Assembly: GCF_041146395.1 (NCBI RefSeq)
Contig: NC_090989.1
Coordinates: forward strand, 245,324,843 to 245,388,842
DNA from: Eulemur rufifrons
Taxonomy: Eukaryota; Chordata; Mammalia; Primates; Lemuridae
Direction of reading: 5' to 3'
DNA: 64,000 nt
Part shown: positions 20,986 to 34,844 of the stretch, piece after piece
How positions within the stretch are numbered: the first letter of the stretch is position 1
How the letters are laid out: each line of letters opens with the position of its first letter
Translations under genes and position numbers: made by a program
Notes under the pieces: generated by a model
Database searches by the model: none
Seen by the model: only the letters and a program-made list of their open reading frames with translations
Told to the model about the DNA's origin: nothing

Positions 20986-23291
20986 AGATCTGTCTGAATC
21001 CAAGAATCTATTTTCACTACTTATATGATACCACCTACTATAATAGAAAGAAGAAGTGAGGAGAGATAGCAAAATAGCATGTCTGTGATAAAATTTTGTG
21101 ATTAAGATTGATCGTGGTGGAGGAAGAGTTCAGAGAAGGGGATAAAACTTTACCATATTTGTTTCTAATCTTACTGTGGATATTGGATTTTAGTTCCATA
21201 GTGGATGTGTGTCAAGCATGGAAGGGAAAGAAGTTGCATAGAATTAATTGGTAAGAGTGGTTTTAACCTGAACTTAAAGAGCTATATTTAAAGCCCAGTA
21301 AGAAGGCAAAAATATCCAGGGGTCAAAGTTAAAAAGGAGGCTACTTCAAAAGTGAAAAATGTAAAATCTAGATGTTATATTTAGTTGAGACTTGTGAGTC
21401 AGAGGCAATGAGTGAGGCATGAATTCTTAATATAGTAGACCATGAGATGTCTGATTTGTGATAATTTTCCATACTTAATAAAGTTATATTTGTATTATGA
21501 TTTCAGTGGCTGAGAATGACCCTTGGGTATGTCTTGGGTCAAAAAAGCAATTCTCTCTTTTTCTTTTATAGAAAGAAAGGAAAAAAGGCTTTCATCTAAA
21601 GAGTACCCATCTTGGCCCCAGTATTCGGCATTTTATCACTTCTTTAATAATGGCTTTTTTTCCTACCTGTCTAATATAGTTGAGCACATTCATAACAGTT
21701 AAATGCATGGCCAAATTTGACAACAACATTAGGGAATCTTTAGAGGCAAACTACACACTGATGTTACCCCTCCCTTACCCACTTTAAAGTGTCATTTCCA
21801 CTCAGCTAATCCCTACCGGAAATTGACAATATACAACTGAATGCCAGTGGCAACCTTCTTCTTCCCTGAGAAGTTCTGCTTTGAGGTACCCTGACTGACA
21901 CTGATTTAAAAAAACTTTAAAGAGAGAGAGCAACAAAATTTACCAAGAAATAATGGCCAGTAAATGGCCTTGATGAATATGATTGATCAGTCTTGATGGA
22001 TACGATGTCTTTTGGGCAAAACTGTCTAAACAGGCTGTATCTCATAAGCTGGATCAAGTCTAGAAATACAGAACTTAGAATACTAAACTGGAGGGGACAG
22101 TAGTGAATGTGATCTCTCAAAAGAGAAGATGTAGACTGATGCCTAATGCCTGGCAGAGAGTAAGTGCTCAATGACTCCCTGAGAGTTAAACTAAATTCTT
22201 TGACAATCCCTGAACAAGTCTGCATGTTTCTCACCTTTGTTTATAGAGTTCCTATTAACATCAGGTCTCAACAAGTGATGAGAATGACCACTCTGTGAAA
22301 ATGCCTCGGCCCAGAACCTAGATAGATAATGCAGGCAATTGGATATTTGGGTAAATCTGAGCAGTAGATAAGGACAGAATTTCCAGCATAAGTTTCTGCA
22401 GTAACCACCCTATGGCAATAGTCAAGCAGATGAGACATACGAAGGGGTACATAGCCACAGACAAGTTAGGTAGCTGGTCACAGAACATTGTTAAAATTCA
22501 AAGGACTTGAATTCAAAGGACTCTTCTTTCCTCAGAAGAGTGGGAAAGCAAGCCAGCCAGGAAATAAATGCATCTGATGAGCTAAGCACTGTTTCTTCGT
22601 TCTTCCAAAAAATACGTGAGTTCCTTTTATATTTCAAGCACTTAACACACAAAAGTAAAATGGTAAAGTCTGAAGAAGCTTAGCCCATTAGGCTCTGTCT
22701 CTCTAAAAGGTTCTGGTTCATAGAAAGAGGATGCTTCCTTCAGGGGAAGATGAATGGGGTTACAGTAAGAGCTCCACTAAACTTTAAGCTGGTTGGTTTG
22801 GGCTCCTTGTATTAGTAGACTAGCAACCATAAAAAAAAGAATTTGGCTGAAGATGGGAACAGCATCCAAGTTTGCTGATTTCTAAGCAAGAGCTCCACCC
22901 TCTACTAAATACCTCCCTAAACTCAAATGTCCTTTCCTCTATAAGTGGAGTGAATTAGCTCTTTAAAATAGGCCATAAAATAATAAATGCATATCAGTTT
23001 TGATAATTTAATCTAATCCATGCATTAATTTGTTAGAAGAAGGCAATTCTTACCAACTAAACACCTTTTAAAACAATTAGTTTATAGAAGGATAAATTAT
23101 GCCTACACAAAAATTATCTTCATCTATAGCTTCTGAAAAAAAAAACCAAGTGTAATTAAAATACTGAGGGTACAATAGAAATGATTCCCACATCACTTTC
23201 TTTGGCCCTATTCTTCATGTCTATTCCTGAGAATCTTTTTATTTTCACTTTTCTCAACAAATCATAGGAAAAACCCTTTAAAGAAATAATA
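20986..23291. other. single-copy DNA, no gene
   Basis: Holds short, unrelated open frames only (for example 21917-22234 minus, no domain). A short L2-like stretch (CTGGCAGAGAGTAAGTGCTC) is visible near 22150. No other repeat is recognised. Confidence 0.5.
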
Positions 23292-23298
23292 TTATCCA

Positions 23299-23608
<310 letters not shown>

Positions 23609-23629
23609 TTATCCATTATTGAGAATTCA

Positions 23630-23800
23630 CCAGGTTTCAGGTATGTTATATGTATTACCTCTGTCCTCAAATAATTCATGAGATAGCTAACATTTTTTAC
23701 ATCTTATTAATTGTAGAAACTGAACCCAGAGAGCTTGAGTAATTTTGCTAAGATCACATGCTGATAAATGATAAACTTGAAACAGCTTTATACCTATAGT
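23630..23800 (-). repeat. MIR SINE, antisense
   Basis: CAGGTTTCAGGTATGTTATATGTATTACC, TTGTAGAAACTGAACCCAGAGAG, TTGAGTAATTTTGCTAAGATCACATG follows the MIR reverse complement. It lies immediately after the Alu. Confidence 0.68.
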
Positions 23801-24489
23801 CTTAGTTGTGAATATGAAATTCCAAAGGTCAATTTTTCTTGCCTTAAGAAATAAAGCCTCTTATGCTGGAGGCAACAGCAAATTCTCATTACAAAAGTAG
23901 CTAGTTCCTTTTCTTTTTTTTTTTCTGGCCCTAATAACTAAAAATACCTGGGAGATGTTACCTTCATGTTAGTATTTTAGGCCTTAAATTGAAAACAGTA
24001 AATCAAAAAGAACCTTGTTTTATGCAAAACACTTGAATTTCATTAAGTTCCTAAAAGCATACATGTCAAAGGTGATTTTCACAGAAAATAAATAAGAAAA
24101 TAGGACTATATGTCTAAAAAAATGATTACAACTAAAAGAAATAACACCAACACCCATGAAGAAGTGGGCTACATTTTTCTCTGTCATTTATAGGAGGAAG
24201 GGTAGGTAGGCATAATTCATTAATTTTGATTATCTTACAATAACTTAATGAAAATTTCTAATTTTGATAAGTATCACATAAAATGACATTTTAAAAGCAT
24301 TGTGTATTGAAATTTTGAGAACTTGTCTCAAGGAAATATGAGTGATGTCAGGTACACAGCAATGGAAGGTGAATGAGAACTTACACAAAGTCCTACATAG
24401 AAAAAGCAGATGTGCTAAGAATTTATCTCATCTCTGGTTACCTTTCATAGATTTTCATACCTTGTTGGAAAATATGAGATTAACCTAGG
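23801..24489. other. single-copy AT-rich DNA, no gene
   Basis: Nothing recognised apart from a short T-rich run near 23910-23924. Confidence 0.5.
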
Positions 24490-24605
24490 CTAATTCCCTA
24501 CATTTTCCTTATGAGAAAAATGAGGACCAGAGTGTTTAAGTAATTTGTTCAAGGCCATAAGTTTACTTACTAGCTTAGCAAGAATTAAACTAGAACACTC
24601 TTAGA
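24490..24605 (-). repeat. MIR SINE fragment, antisense
   Basis: ATGAGAAAAATGAGGACCAGAG, TTTAAGTAATTTGTTCAAGGCCATAAG and AATTAAACTAGAACAC match the MIR core in reverse orientation. Confidence 0.6.
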
Positions 24606-27109
24606 ATGGAATCACCACTGACAGTATCCCTTAGTTTTGATGAGTTCAAACATGACTCAGAGGATCATTCATGCTGTAATCCTTCAATATTTCAAATTTA
24701 AACTTAGGTGTAATTTTCCATTCTGTGTTCATGCACTCAATTTCAAATTTAGAACTCTTCTCAGAGTTCCTGACTGTCATTTCATTGTTATTCAGGTGGA
24801 GAATTTTAATTACGCAGAAATTACTTGCAAAACATTTTGTGAGAAAAAAAGTAAACTGAAAAAAAAAAAACAAAACTGTACTTAGGAGTTCTGTCCCTTC
24901 TTGTTGGTGGGGGGAAGGCAAATGTATTTCCTGTGTCTATTGGTCATCCTAGAGTGACCCAATACCGCCAGGCATAAGTAGCATCTTGCAGGTGAAAGCT
25001 AGGGGTGTAGGTTAGGGTAGAGAAAGAGGAAGTGAACTGTATTGGAGAGACATTTTCACAGTATTGAGAGTGAGATATGCAGGATTCAGAGGGTGAGAGC
25101 CCCTGGGGAAGATGTGGAGGATGAGGGAATTGGAAAAGAGAAACTAGAGACTTTAAGAATCGGTGCCACGGGTTATAATTCAGCTCTCTTTTAGTGTGCT
25201 TCAGGAGAAAAAATTAAAGTTTAGAAACACTAGTTTTAGTTACTGACTGGACTTCTTTGTGACAATACAGGAAGTTGGATCCACTTGGGCCCTAGCTGAT
25301 ATTTATTCCCTGTGATTACTCAAAATGGAGAAGTCACTATCCTGACAACCATTGTCATATAAGTGACTTATTTCATTCTTCTAGCCTAACAAATCAGTCC
25401 ACACCAGGAGCACTCCATCATTTCAGTGGATAACACTACTGGATAACCGAGATGATATTATTCCAGACAAATGGCTCTTGAGGTATTAATGGAACTACAG
25501 GAAAAGGGAAAAGGAAAAGTACAGAGGGTTGGGGGTGGGGCATAGGTAGGGAAAGAACAGTCTGCGTCTTCCCCATTCTTAACCTATGGCTAGAAGCCCC
25601 ACTCCTGAGACACCGACTTTCAGGCTTCAAATCTTCCCCTTGGGCACTAAAGTCCCACTTCAGTTTGGAATCCAGGAATATCCCTTCATCAGAGAAAATT
25701 AGTAAAAGGAGATCTCCGAACCATCACATTCTGACTAACCTGAGGCCAATCTTGCTGTGGGTTCTTTGTGATCACATATCCAATCCCAGCACCTGTGCTC
25801 TGGCTTTGTTCACTGCCTACAACACCTAGGTTATGGTTTAGGCCTGTTGAGCCTGGATCTAACTATTCTTGCACCATTTAACAATATCTCTGAATCTTAC
25901 CACTAAATTCTAACCTAATCTAAATTCTTCTGGGATCTGAAATCGAGCCACTGACCTCGGGGACTTACTTCTAGATGAATAATTATTATTTTCTTATCTC
26001 TATAATCAGAGATTTGAAAGAAATTATTTCTAAAGTCCTTTAAAATCTCAGAGCCTATTACATTGCCAGATGCCAAGAGTTGGCCAAAACAACCACTGAC
26101 TTTTCTCACAATTCTGGGTCCTGATCAAAAAATATGATTCATTATTACAGTCCCACATCTAGACCTTCCTTTGGCTGATTGAGACAAAATTATAATAGAA
26201 ACAGAGAAATAAGTCTGAATTACAATGCAGGACCTGTGACAATCAATGAATTAATATAAGATTCGTGAATTTCTTTTAGCCATGTGAAAAAAGAATTATT
26301 GTTTCATTATTATTATGGAATTATGATTTCCTACATTTTGACAACTGAATTAGAAGTACCTGAGCCCTAAGGGGGGAAATCTCATTAAGATTTATATGTT
26401 ATCAATAATAGAAATAGTTTGAAAAAATAATGAACTTGTTGATTCTTGCATAAATATCATATACTTTCCAGTTTCCTCTGCTATAAAGTTTCATCTGGCA
26501 CCAAGGACAATTTTGAGCTTGGCAATTAGTGTGGCGCAAAAGTGAGGAATATTAGAAAGCATTAAGATCATTTTCTGTATCTTGCAGACCTCTTTAGGAG
26601 GTGACACTTTCTCTCTCTCTGTTGGTTTCAGTTTAAGAAGAACGTGACTGACTTTACAGAAGAAAGAGCTGAAGTGTGACAATAAATTGCCCTTGATGAT
26701 AGGAATTAGGGATAGCCTAAAAAATTAAAATCTACCAATAAATTAACAAGTAATAATTTAATCCATTATTTCCCTATTTTCTTTTATTAGATCCTCCATG
26801 AGGGGCTTGAGGAAGTGGCCCCATTATCTGATTGACCTTCATGTTCAGAAACTGTCCATTTGACTATAATGGGAAAACTAATGAGAAGTCAGACCACTCA
26901 AAAGGAGACACTGGACAAGCAAAGAATTTTAATATATCTATTAATAAATTGCTTTCCAGGCCCTAAAATAATGGAACTACTTCAAAGTAATATAAAGTTA
27001 GGGAATTTCCTCTTCTAGGGCTTTCAGGGTACTGGTTAGAGAAAGTTAAAGAATTTTAATTTTCAAGGTCCATAATCATCATCTCCATCAAATCAAGCTT
27101 AATTAGCAC
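24606..27109. other. single-copy DNA, no gene
   Basis: Mixed composition with a GC-richer patch at 24890-25150. No long open frame: 24637-24885 and 24646-24921 overlap on opposite strands with no domain. The stretch is free of repeats I can recognise for about 2.5 kb. Confidence 0.5.
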
Positions 27110-27300
27110 GTTATAATGTTTAAAACACTTTCATATAGTTACATTATTTGAGCCTCTCAAAAACCATTTGAGGTAAATATTATTGTATACTCATTTTAGA
27201 TATGAACAAAAGAATTTCCAGGAGGTTTGATGAGTGACTGATAAAAGTGCCACACTAGTGAATGGCACATCTGGGTGTAGCCTCAGGTTTTCTGGCTCTT
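27110..27300 (-). repeat. MIR SINE, antisense
   Basis: AAAACACTTTCATATAGTTACATTATTTGAGCC, AAAACCATTTGAGGTAAATATTATTG and AGTGCCACACTAGTGAATGGCA follow the MIR reverse complement. Confidence 0.62.
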
Positions 27301-27319
27301 TGCTGCAATGGTATTATTA

Positions 27320-27940
27320 GGTTTAATAAAACATAGTATTCAAGTTGTAGGTTTTGGCAGATATTCTTTATCAGGTTGAAGAAATTTTCTTTACTTCCTA
27401 GATTTTGATAGGTTTTTATTTTGAATGGGTGTTGAATTTTGCCTAATGCTTTTTCTGCCTTGAGATAGACATATGACTTTTTCTCCTTTAACCTGTTAGT
27501 ATGATTTATTAGATTGTGTTTAAAATATTAAAACAACCTTTCATTCCTGAGATAAACTTCACTTGAAATGATGCATTCAATTTTTATATAATGGTATTGC
27601 TGGATTTGATTTGCTTATATTTCATTAAAGATTTTTACACCTATGTTCATGAGGGATATTGGTCTGCACTTTTCTTGTAATCAACCTATCTGGTATTTGA
27701 TATCAGGATTATGCTGACTTTACAAAATGAATTGGATAATGTTTCTTCTTTCTCTTTTCTTCTGAAAGGTTTTGTGTAAGATTAGTAATTTTCCTTTATT
27801 AAATTTTTGATGGAAATCACCAATAAAGCCATCTGGGCCTGGATTTTTCTTGAGGAGAGTTTTAATTACCAATTCCATTTCTTTAAGAGATGTAAGAGCT
27901 ATTCTGATTTATTATTGCTATATGGAGGAGGATCAGTTTG
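27320..27940 (-). mobile_element. L1M ORF2 (reverse transcriptase region) fragment, antisense
   Basis: The plus strand reads TTTATCAGGTTGAAGAAATTTTC, GGGTGTTGAATTTTGCCTAATGC, GGGATATTGGTCTGCACTTTTC, ATGCTGACTTTACAAAATGA and AAGCCATCTGGGCCTGG, the reverse complement of conserved L1 ORF2 RT blocks. It is too diverged to hold an open frame and has neither end of the element. Confidence 0.8.
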
Positions 27941-28089
27941 ATATAAGGTCTTCTGACTTATTGGAACTAGACCTTCAGAGCCACTTTTTGAAGAACAAGT
28001 ACTTGATCAATTTATGTCTCTGATTTAACTCATTCAGTATTTTTCTCCTATTCTTAGACTAAAAATCAAAAGATATAGTATAGTCAACA

Positions 28090-28590
28090 AGATCCTCTAT
28101 GGCTCCTGCTCTCTCTCCCTCAGCAGAAAATGCCCTGTTACCTGGTCTGTGCACTCCATGTGCTGCCCTTCTTTTAGCTCTTCAGTGTAGCATGTTGCCT
28201 GCTAACTCAGGACATTTGATGTGATTTTTCTCTGCCAGAAAAGCATGAATCCTTCCTAACTCCCCTCATCTTATAAATTCTGGTTCATACTTCACATCTT
28301 ATACCCTACTCTTTTTCAGAGAAGCTGCCTCAATAGCTCTGACGTAATCAGGTGCCTCTGTTCTCTGTTTTCATAGCCACTTACTAATTTTCTATCCTTG
28401 CTTCTAGCACAGTTTATAACTACAGACTCACATAATTCATGTTTATTTCCCCCATTAGACTAAAATCTTCTCACTGAGGAGACCAAATAATATCTATTCT
28501 GTTTATTATGGTAACTGAGGACCTAGAATAATGTGACTGGCAGCAGAGCTTAAGTATTTGTTGAATAATTGAAAAAATGAATTAATGAAT
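28090..28590 (+). repeat. LINE L2 3' region
   Basis: About 500 bp of L2: CTCTGCCAGAAAAGCATG, TCATACTTCACATCTTATACC, TTTTTCAGAGAAGCTGCCTC, then the tail GCAGAGCTTAAGTATTTGTTGAATAA with ATGAATTAATGAATG. The terminal GAATGAATG-type repeat is the usual L2 end. Confidence 0.68.
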
Positions 28591-31500
28591 GTAATATGGA
28601 TTTTAGATATTTCTTTCTGTTTTTATCTCTCTACCATCATTCTCTGCCATCTATTGTGATGAGCTAATTTATTTAACATTTAGTAGAGTATAAAGACTCA
28701 ATGCTTTTCTCACTTTAACTTATATTTTTTTAGTGTTGTTACATTAATATAATGGAGAGCATTATGGTGAGAATATTGTGGTCCAAATGTGAGGATTTTT
28801 TGGACTTGTGTACTCTGTCTTATTCTGTGTAGCCAAAGACCTGCATTGACCGCTAGCGTTGACCAACTATATGCTTTTGATCTCAGCCATTAGCCACCTA
28901 ATTAATATTAGTTTCTTCGTTTGAATCTGGAATAAATAGTGTTATGTTTCCCTGCTAGAAATATGTAAAAATGTGTGACAAACCATAACATGCTACAAAA
29001 AAATAGGAAGTTATTAATGGTAATCTTTATCATCATGAAATTAAGAATGTTCACCTTGAAAATATGCATTTGTTTTTTCTTTAAGTACTAATTCTAAGTG
29101 TGTATATAATAAACTCTATAGGGAACAGAAATTTCTATGCTTACAAAAAATACCAGACAAAAATATTACCAAATTTTCTGTAGGGTGTATGAGTTTGCAT
29201 TTATAGAGTGAAGACAAAAATTTAGAGAGAGAAAAAAAAGAAGCATGCTATGTAGATTTCTGTGACTGTTCTATTAGTATCACATTGTTTCTACGAGTTA
29301 TCCAATGTCCCTGTATTTTTTCATAAAACTTTCATCAGTGTCCTGAGAAATCTCCCCAACATACCACAATGAAAGCTCCTTTTTTATTTGGAAATCAAGC
29401 CACCACAGCTTGCACTATGACAGAGAATCCTATCCAGAGACAGGAGAAAGACAAGGCATAATGTTCCCCAGTCAGTTCTTCTGAGTCCTGAAATTCTTTG
29501 AGATGCCAGCAAATGAATCGACTCAAAGCACAGAATTCCGAATACCTGATTCAGAAATCAAGTGACTGCTTTGACACAGTTCAAGCAGGATAATAAAACA
29601 ATTAAAAAATCTTACCAGCAAACAGGCAGTATTGACCTTGGAAAACAGCCATAATGATGACCAGAAATAATTTCAGCTGCCATTAGCAAGATTATATATT
29701 CATAAAGTTATGTTTATTTGCTCTTTGCATCAAACATACAAATTAACCAAGTACTTAAGTTGTATTCGCTCTCTTTAACATCAGCATGAATAGCAACAAT
29801 AAACATTACACATCTTTTAACTACACAGAAGTGGGCTGGTTTATAAAATATGATGAAAAATCATTTTTTTCCTCCTATTCTCTCCACCATCAACTGTGCC
29901 CTGCAGATACTTCTTATACTTTGAATGTATTAGTATAAACATTTCTTAAGCTCAGTTAACTCTAGAGGCAAGATCCACGTAAAATTTAGAAGAAAAATAA
30001 GGAAAAGAGAGAAGAAGGAAAAAACCCATCTCTGCATATTTAGCTGGAAGGAGACAAATGCCCTGCAATAAAATACATTTTTATGTGTTGAGTTCTCTCT
30101 TCTAATTATAAATGTGAAATTTCAAAATAAAGGAACAAAGTAAAGTGACTGTCCCCAGAGAAGCAGGCAGGCTGGCTTCCAAGAGGCTGTAAAAAGACGT
30201 TTCCTTTATTGAATTCATCTAGTCCAAAGTCTGCCCTTCAGTTATATAGGCTCAGAAACCTACTTTATCAGATCTGGAGAGTAGAGGGCAATCCACATTA
30301 ATCAAATGATATGCAAAATGATCAATTCATTAGTCAACAATGAAAACCGTAACAAAAATACAGGGTTGCATTACCAGGATATTCTGTATTTTTTGAATAC
30401 ATCTGCACTGGATGCTGACACATAATCATATGCTTAGAGAATAGAAACTCAAAGACAAGAGAGTTGCCTGGGTGATTCACATATTCAGTGGATTCAGGAC
30501 AAGATAACTAACCTTGTGTGTCCACATTTCCTACAGCGATCTGTTTGTGAATTTGGTCAATCCACTATTTGTTCAACACTTTTCTCTTATTTCTTTCTAA
30601 ATCTGAATTCCTACTGGGACTTATACCATAAAACTTTAAAGGTGATTTTAGTTCACTCTGTTTAGTCATATAGATTTTTGTTAAACTCTCAGGGACTGAT
30701 CAAATTGTTAAAAGCTAATTTAAAAAGAGTTAATGCCTCAAACTTTTAAACTTCTTTCACATATCTGTTATTCCTAGAATTTCTTGAACACAGAATAAAA
30801 ACCCTTCTCATCTCAAAGATAAGTTTTAAAATACAAAAATCCCTGGGAAAGAGAATATACATTAATACATACATATGTATATGTATGGTTTTTGTTTTTA
30901 CTTCTTGGTATGAGCATATCAAAGAACTTACATGCACAATTAAAGTAGTATATTCTACACTATTTTTTTTCCCTTCCCTACTCAGCTATCCTCTTCACTA
31001 TCCTGAAACTCTGGGACTCAGTTTTATTTTATTCTCTTCCAAAATTCACATTCCAATACCTAGATCCACAATCTATTTATTCACTAGCTCTTTAACAGAA
31101 GAAATATATGGAGTGTATGGAGTGACATCATATCCTAAAAATGGGTCCCTGATGAAGCAGGAATGAGACTTTGAGTGGATTCTAAGAACTTGCTGGGGTA
31201 TGTGGTGGTAACAGAGTGAAGGAGGAAAGGAAATTGAAGTGACAATGGAGAATAGACAAAAAAGGCTGAGAATCTCAAAGACATGTCTTCAGTACTTAAA
31301 ATTTTTGCTCAAAATTGACCTTAAATCATAAACGGAGCATTTCAAAATGAGACAACCTTTATATTTTAATGCTTTCTATTCAAGATGTGTTCAAGGAATA
31401 TTCCTAAATTAGATTTTAGGAAAAAAAATCCTCGAAGCAATCTCTCCCTACCTTTTTTTCTTCTTTCTAGTCTCCTTCTTCTGTGTACATTTCAGGAACA

Positions 31501-32529
31501 TTCTGATTTCAAGGATGACTGGAAAGAAAGGAAACAGCAAAAATGAGGTAAGGGTTAAAAAGAAGGGAGCAAGGCAAAAAGAAAAGTTCTCTAAGTTTAC
31601 AAATTGAATTGCTACTTCGGTAAATTCTCCTTTCATAGGGATGGAAGTAAATTTTACGAAGGTTCAACAGAAATTTTCCCACTTTTGGAGGATAAAATTG
31701 GCAAACTTATAAACATATCTCAAAGGGCTTTGCTAAATTAAATAACAGAAGCCAAAAGAAAATATTTTATGCTAATTACACAAAGAAATATATGCAGACA
31801 ACGTAAGATGAAAAAAAATCCAAGAACTCAGCTATAAATTCAATAAGAGAGAGGGATACAAATTATAAAGTTTAAGCTACCAAACACTGTAAACAAATTC
31901 CATTTTTCCCCATGATCCTTCAGCACAATTGTCAGTTCATTTGTTCTTTAACTTTTATTATTTTTTAAGAATAATGTAACTAATTCTTTCTCACTGCATT
32001 TGAATAAACTAGGTAAGAAAAATGTACACACCGATAGGAATTCTGACAATATCTAAATTGAACTGTGCCAGGATTATAGTCTGTTCTAGCTCCCAGCTAG
32101 TGTATGAAAACTTAACTCATCTTTTATTAGTCCAGTAGGGACAGTCTACCTATTCTATTCTAATTGTAGAATTGCTATAACTCATAATAATGAAAGTAAA
32201 ATCAGAAATTGATTTTCAGATACCAGGAGGAGTGTCATCAATGCAGTTAAATGTAGCATATTTAACTTACAGAAAGAGTTTAGAAGTTGTAAGATCCCTA
32301 TGTAATATAGCAAAAATCATTTTCATAAACCCAGCCTTTACAAAGCAGATACAGATTTACAACTATTATTTAAGTAATTTTCTAGAAGTTGCTCAGACTT
32401 GAATTCTGAAAAATTATATTAAAGTTTGAGCCACAAATTTCTTCTTAGCAAGATTTTCAAAAATTCAGGGTGGAAGAATTTGGCCGGTGGTTGAATCTGA
32501 TTTCTTTCTGCAACGTAAAGTGATAATAA
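28591..32529. other. about 3.9 kb of repeat-free single-copy DNA
   Basis: I recognise no interspersed repeat, simple repeat or gene here, which is long for this window. It includes octamer-like (ATGCAAAAT near 30311) and other AT-rich transcription-factor-like sites, but none forms an obvious cluster. The open frames 30885-31166 and 32190-32402 lack domains. Confidence 0.5.
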
Positions 32530-32760
32530 TGGCCACGGGTGTGGACACTGCAGTCATGCTGCGTGGGCTTCAACCTTGGATTTGCTAGCTCTTAGCTGTG
32601 GAACGCTGGGAAAATTACCAAACTCTCTAAGCCTCAGTCTTATCATCTATAAGATGGTGATAACAAGAGTACTTAAGTCAGAGGATTGTTGAGTTAAACA
32701 AAATAATTCATGAAAAAGTGGCACATAGTAAATAGTTTACAAAGGTATAAGTAGAAATAC
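32530..32760 (+). repeat. MIR SINE, sense
   Basis: GTGGACACTGCAGTCATGCTGCG, TTTGCTAGCTCTTAGCTGTGG, AACTCTCTAAGCCTCAGTCTTATCATCTATAAGATGG and GAGGATTGTTGAGTTAAAC match the MIR consensus almost end to end. Confidence 0.85.
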
Positions 32761-33469
32761 TCTAAAATATATTTTGGAGGCTTTAAAGGATTTTATTTAG
32801 AGGTTTTTAATGTTAAGTAACTAATAGAAGTGAAATACTATGTATTTTTTTTTCCCAAGAAGGACAAGTTGATATTGGTAAAGATAATTTATATATCTGA
32901 TTAGAGTAAATATGCGTTTTAATATTAGGGCCCATCTTCCTCAATGGAACTCAAAGCTGTAGCATGTAAAGTCACCAATGATGTCTTCAGGAGACCACAG
33001 ATTTCTCCTCCATAAAGATGGTCAGTAAACTATTTCCTTCTTTCATCTAGAGGATGAGAATTTCTAAAGATATCAGAGACATGATTGGTGAACAGCTAGA
33101 TTTTCCTAATCCAACTTGAATTACTTTAATCTACAGTAAATCTATGTGCTGGACAGGAGAAATTAATGAAGGAAAGCACTGCTCATTTTATCTGCCTATA
33201 AGTGTTTTATCACTTTTCTGTCCTGCCACAATTGTTGGGCTGGGATATTTGGTCTCTTCTCCACAGCCACTTGGCTAGCCTGAGAGGAAGGGAGACAAAA
33301 AATGCACAGTGACAATGTATGTGTACAGACTCGTATGAGACAATATGCAGGAAGAACAAGAAACATCACACAAAGAAGCAAAAGTAAACCACACATTCCT
33401 AAAAGATAAATTTATCTTGTTTATATTTTCAGTGAAAGGTGTCAACTAATGGTGTTTCAACTGTAAGGT
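32761..33469. other. single-copy DNA, no gene
   Basis: No repeat or gene is recognised. The minus-strand frame 33196-33396 is hydrophobic and cysteine-rich at its start but short and without a family. Confidence 0.5.
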
Positions 33470-33700
33470 GTGGAGGTTAAGACCATGCTTTGGCTTGACA
33501 GCCCTGATTAGAATCCCACATACTAGGTGGCCTTGAATGTATATTCTCAATTTTCTCACAGGTAAGATAGGTAATAATGTCTCCATTTCAGGGTTATTAT
33601 TGTGAGTAACTGAGATATTGTATGTAAAATATAGCACAGATCTTAGAACATAGCATGTAATAATGTGGTAGCTATTTTTATTACTATTTGCCAATTAAAA
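33470..33700 (+). repeat. MIR SINE, sense
   Basis: GTGTGGAGGTTAAGACCATGC, TTAGAATCCCACATACTAGG, CTCAATTTTCTCACAGGTAAG, AATGTCTCCATTTCAGGG and TTAGAACATAGCATGTAATAA match MIR in order. The minus-strand open frame 33446-33694 is a shadow of it. Confidence 0.8.
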
Positions 33701-34844
33701 TATTTAGTAGCATATTTTGCTATGTTTTCTTCTTCCTCAGTGCTAGAGACTGGCATCCTACTAGATTTTTAAATTAAAAAAAAAACAGCTACAACATAAA
33801 AGCAAAACAATATTCAAACATATGGGAAAGCAGTGAATAATAATTTTAAGACTCTCTTTAGCAGGCTTGTTCCCATTTAAATGCCATTCAAAGCAAAGAC
33901 AGTACTCCTATGGAACTTAGAAGATATATATGTAAAATGAGGCTAATGCAGACATGAATTTATATAATTTATTAGCATTTATAAGCTAGAGTACACAGAG
34001 AAGATCTAACTCTACACACCCATCTTTGAGATGAATGAATTCATGCCTAGAAAATGGGTATTTCAAGATCACTAGATGCTTGTAATCAACATCAGAATCC
34101 AAGTATCTGCCCATCTTTCTACAAAGACCAATACTTTTCTATACAATTCATTCCTGGCCTTAATTATAAGCTACAGTAAAATTTCTTGTAAGGAAGAGTA
34201 CACTCCTGAAGCAATTCTGGAGTGTCTTTGAGCACTGATGAAAAGGAGAGAGAGTTAAGATAACGGTACTTTTATATTAGATTTTCAGGATGCTTTAGAT
34301 GATATCATTTCTAATTTCATTGGAAGAAAATATTTCTGGTTTTATTCCTATGACTTAAAGCAATGAAAGAAATTCAAGCATATAAGGTAGTATTTACCTG
34401 AATAATTGGAACAGCTTCTTATGAATTGTTTTATTTACTCTTTGGATAAATATATATATATTATTTAGGTAGTTTACTTTTATGATTTACATAGTTTATA
34501 TAACATTTTAAATGCATATGGTTTTATAAATCCTATCTAAAGTACATTGTATGCTGACAATAATTATCAAAAATTGAAGTATATCATAAAAAAATTCTGT
34601 GAAACTTCATAGGATTACAAGCATCTTCTATTTTACTACTGATATAACCACTGTTGGATTTATAGAATCCCATTGCCAAACAATCTCAATAACCAGTAAT
34701 TTTTCCATAGTTATATTTTTATAGTCAAACACAGATCTTTATAGTAAAGCTGAAAAATCAGGACTGATTTATAAACTAAGAAATGCAAAATATTTCCAGA
34801 CTGTTATTTAAGCCCATTCAATACTATTTTGTATGGTTATTATA
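33701..34844. other. single-copy AT-rich DNA, no gene
   Basis: Only a possible weak MIR-like stretch at 34010-34140 and a TATATATA run at 34451-34460. Confidence 0.5.
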
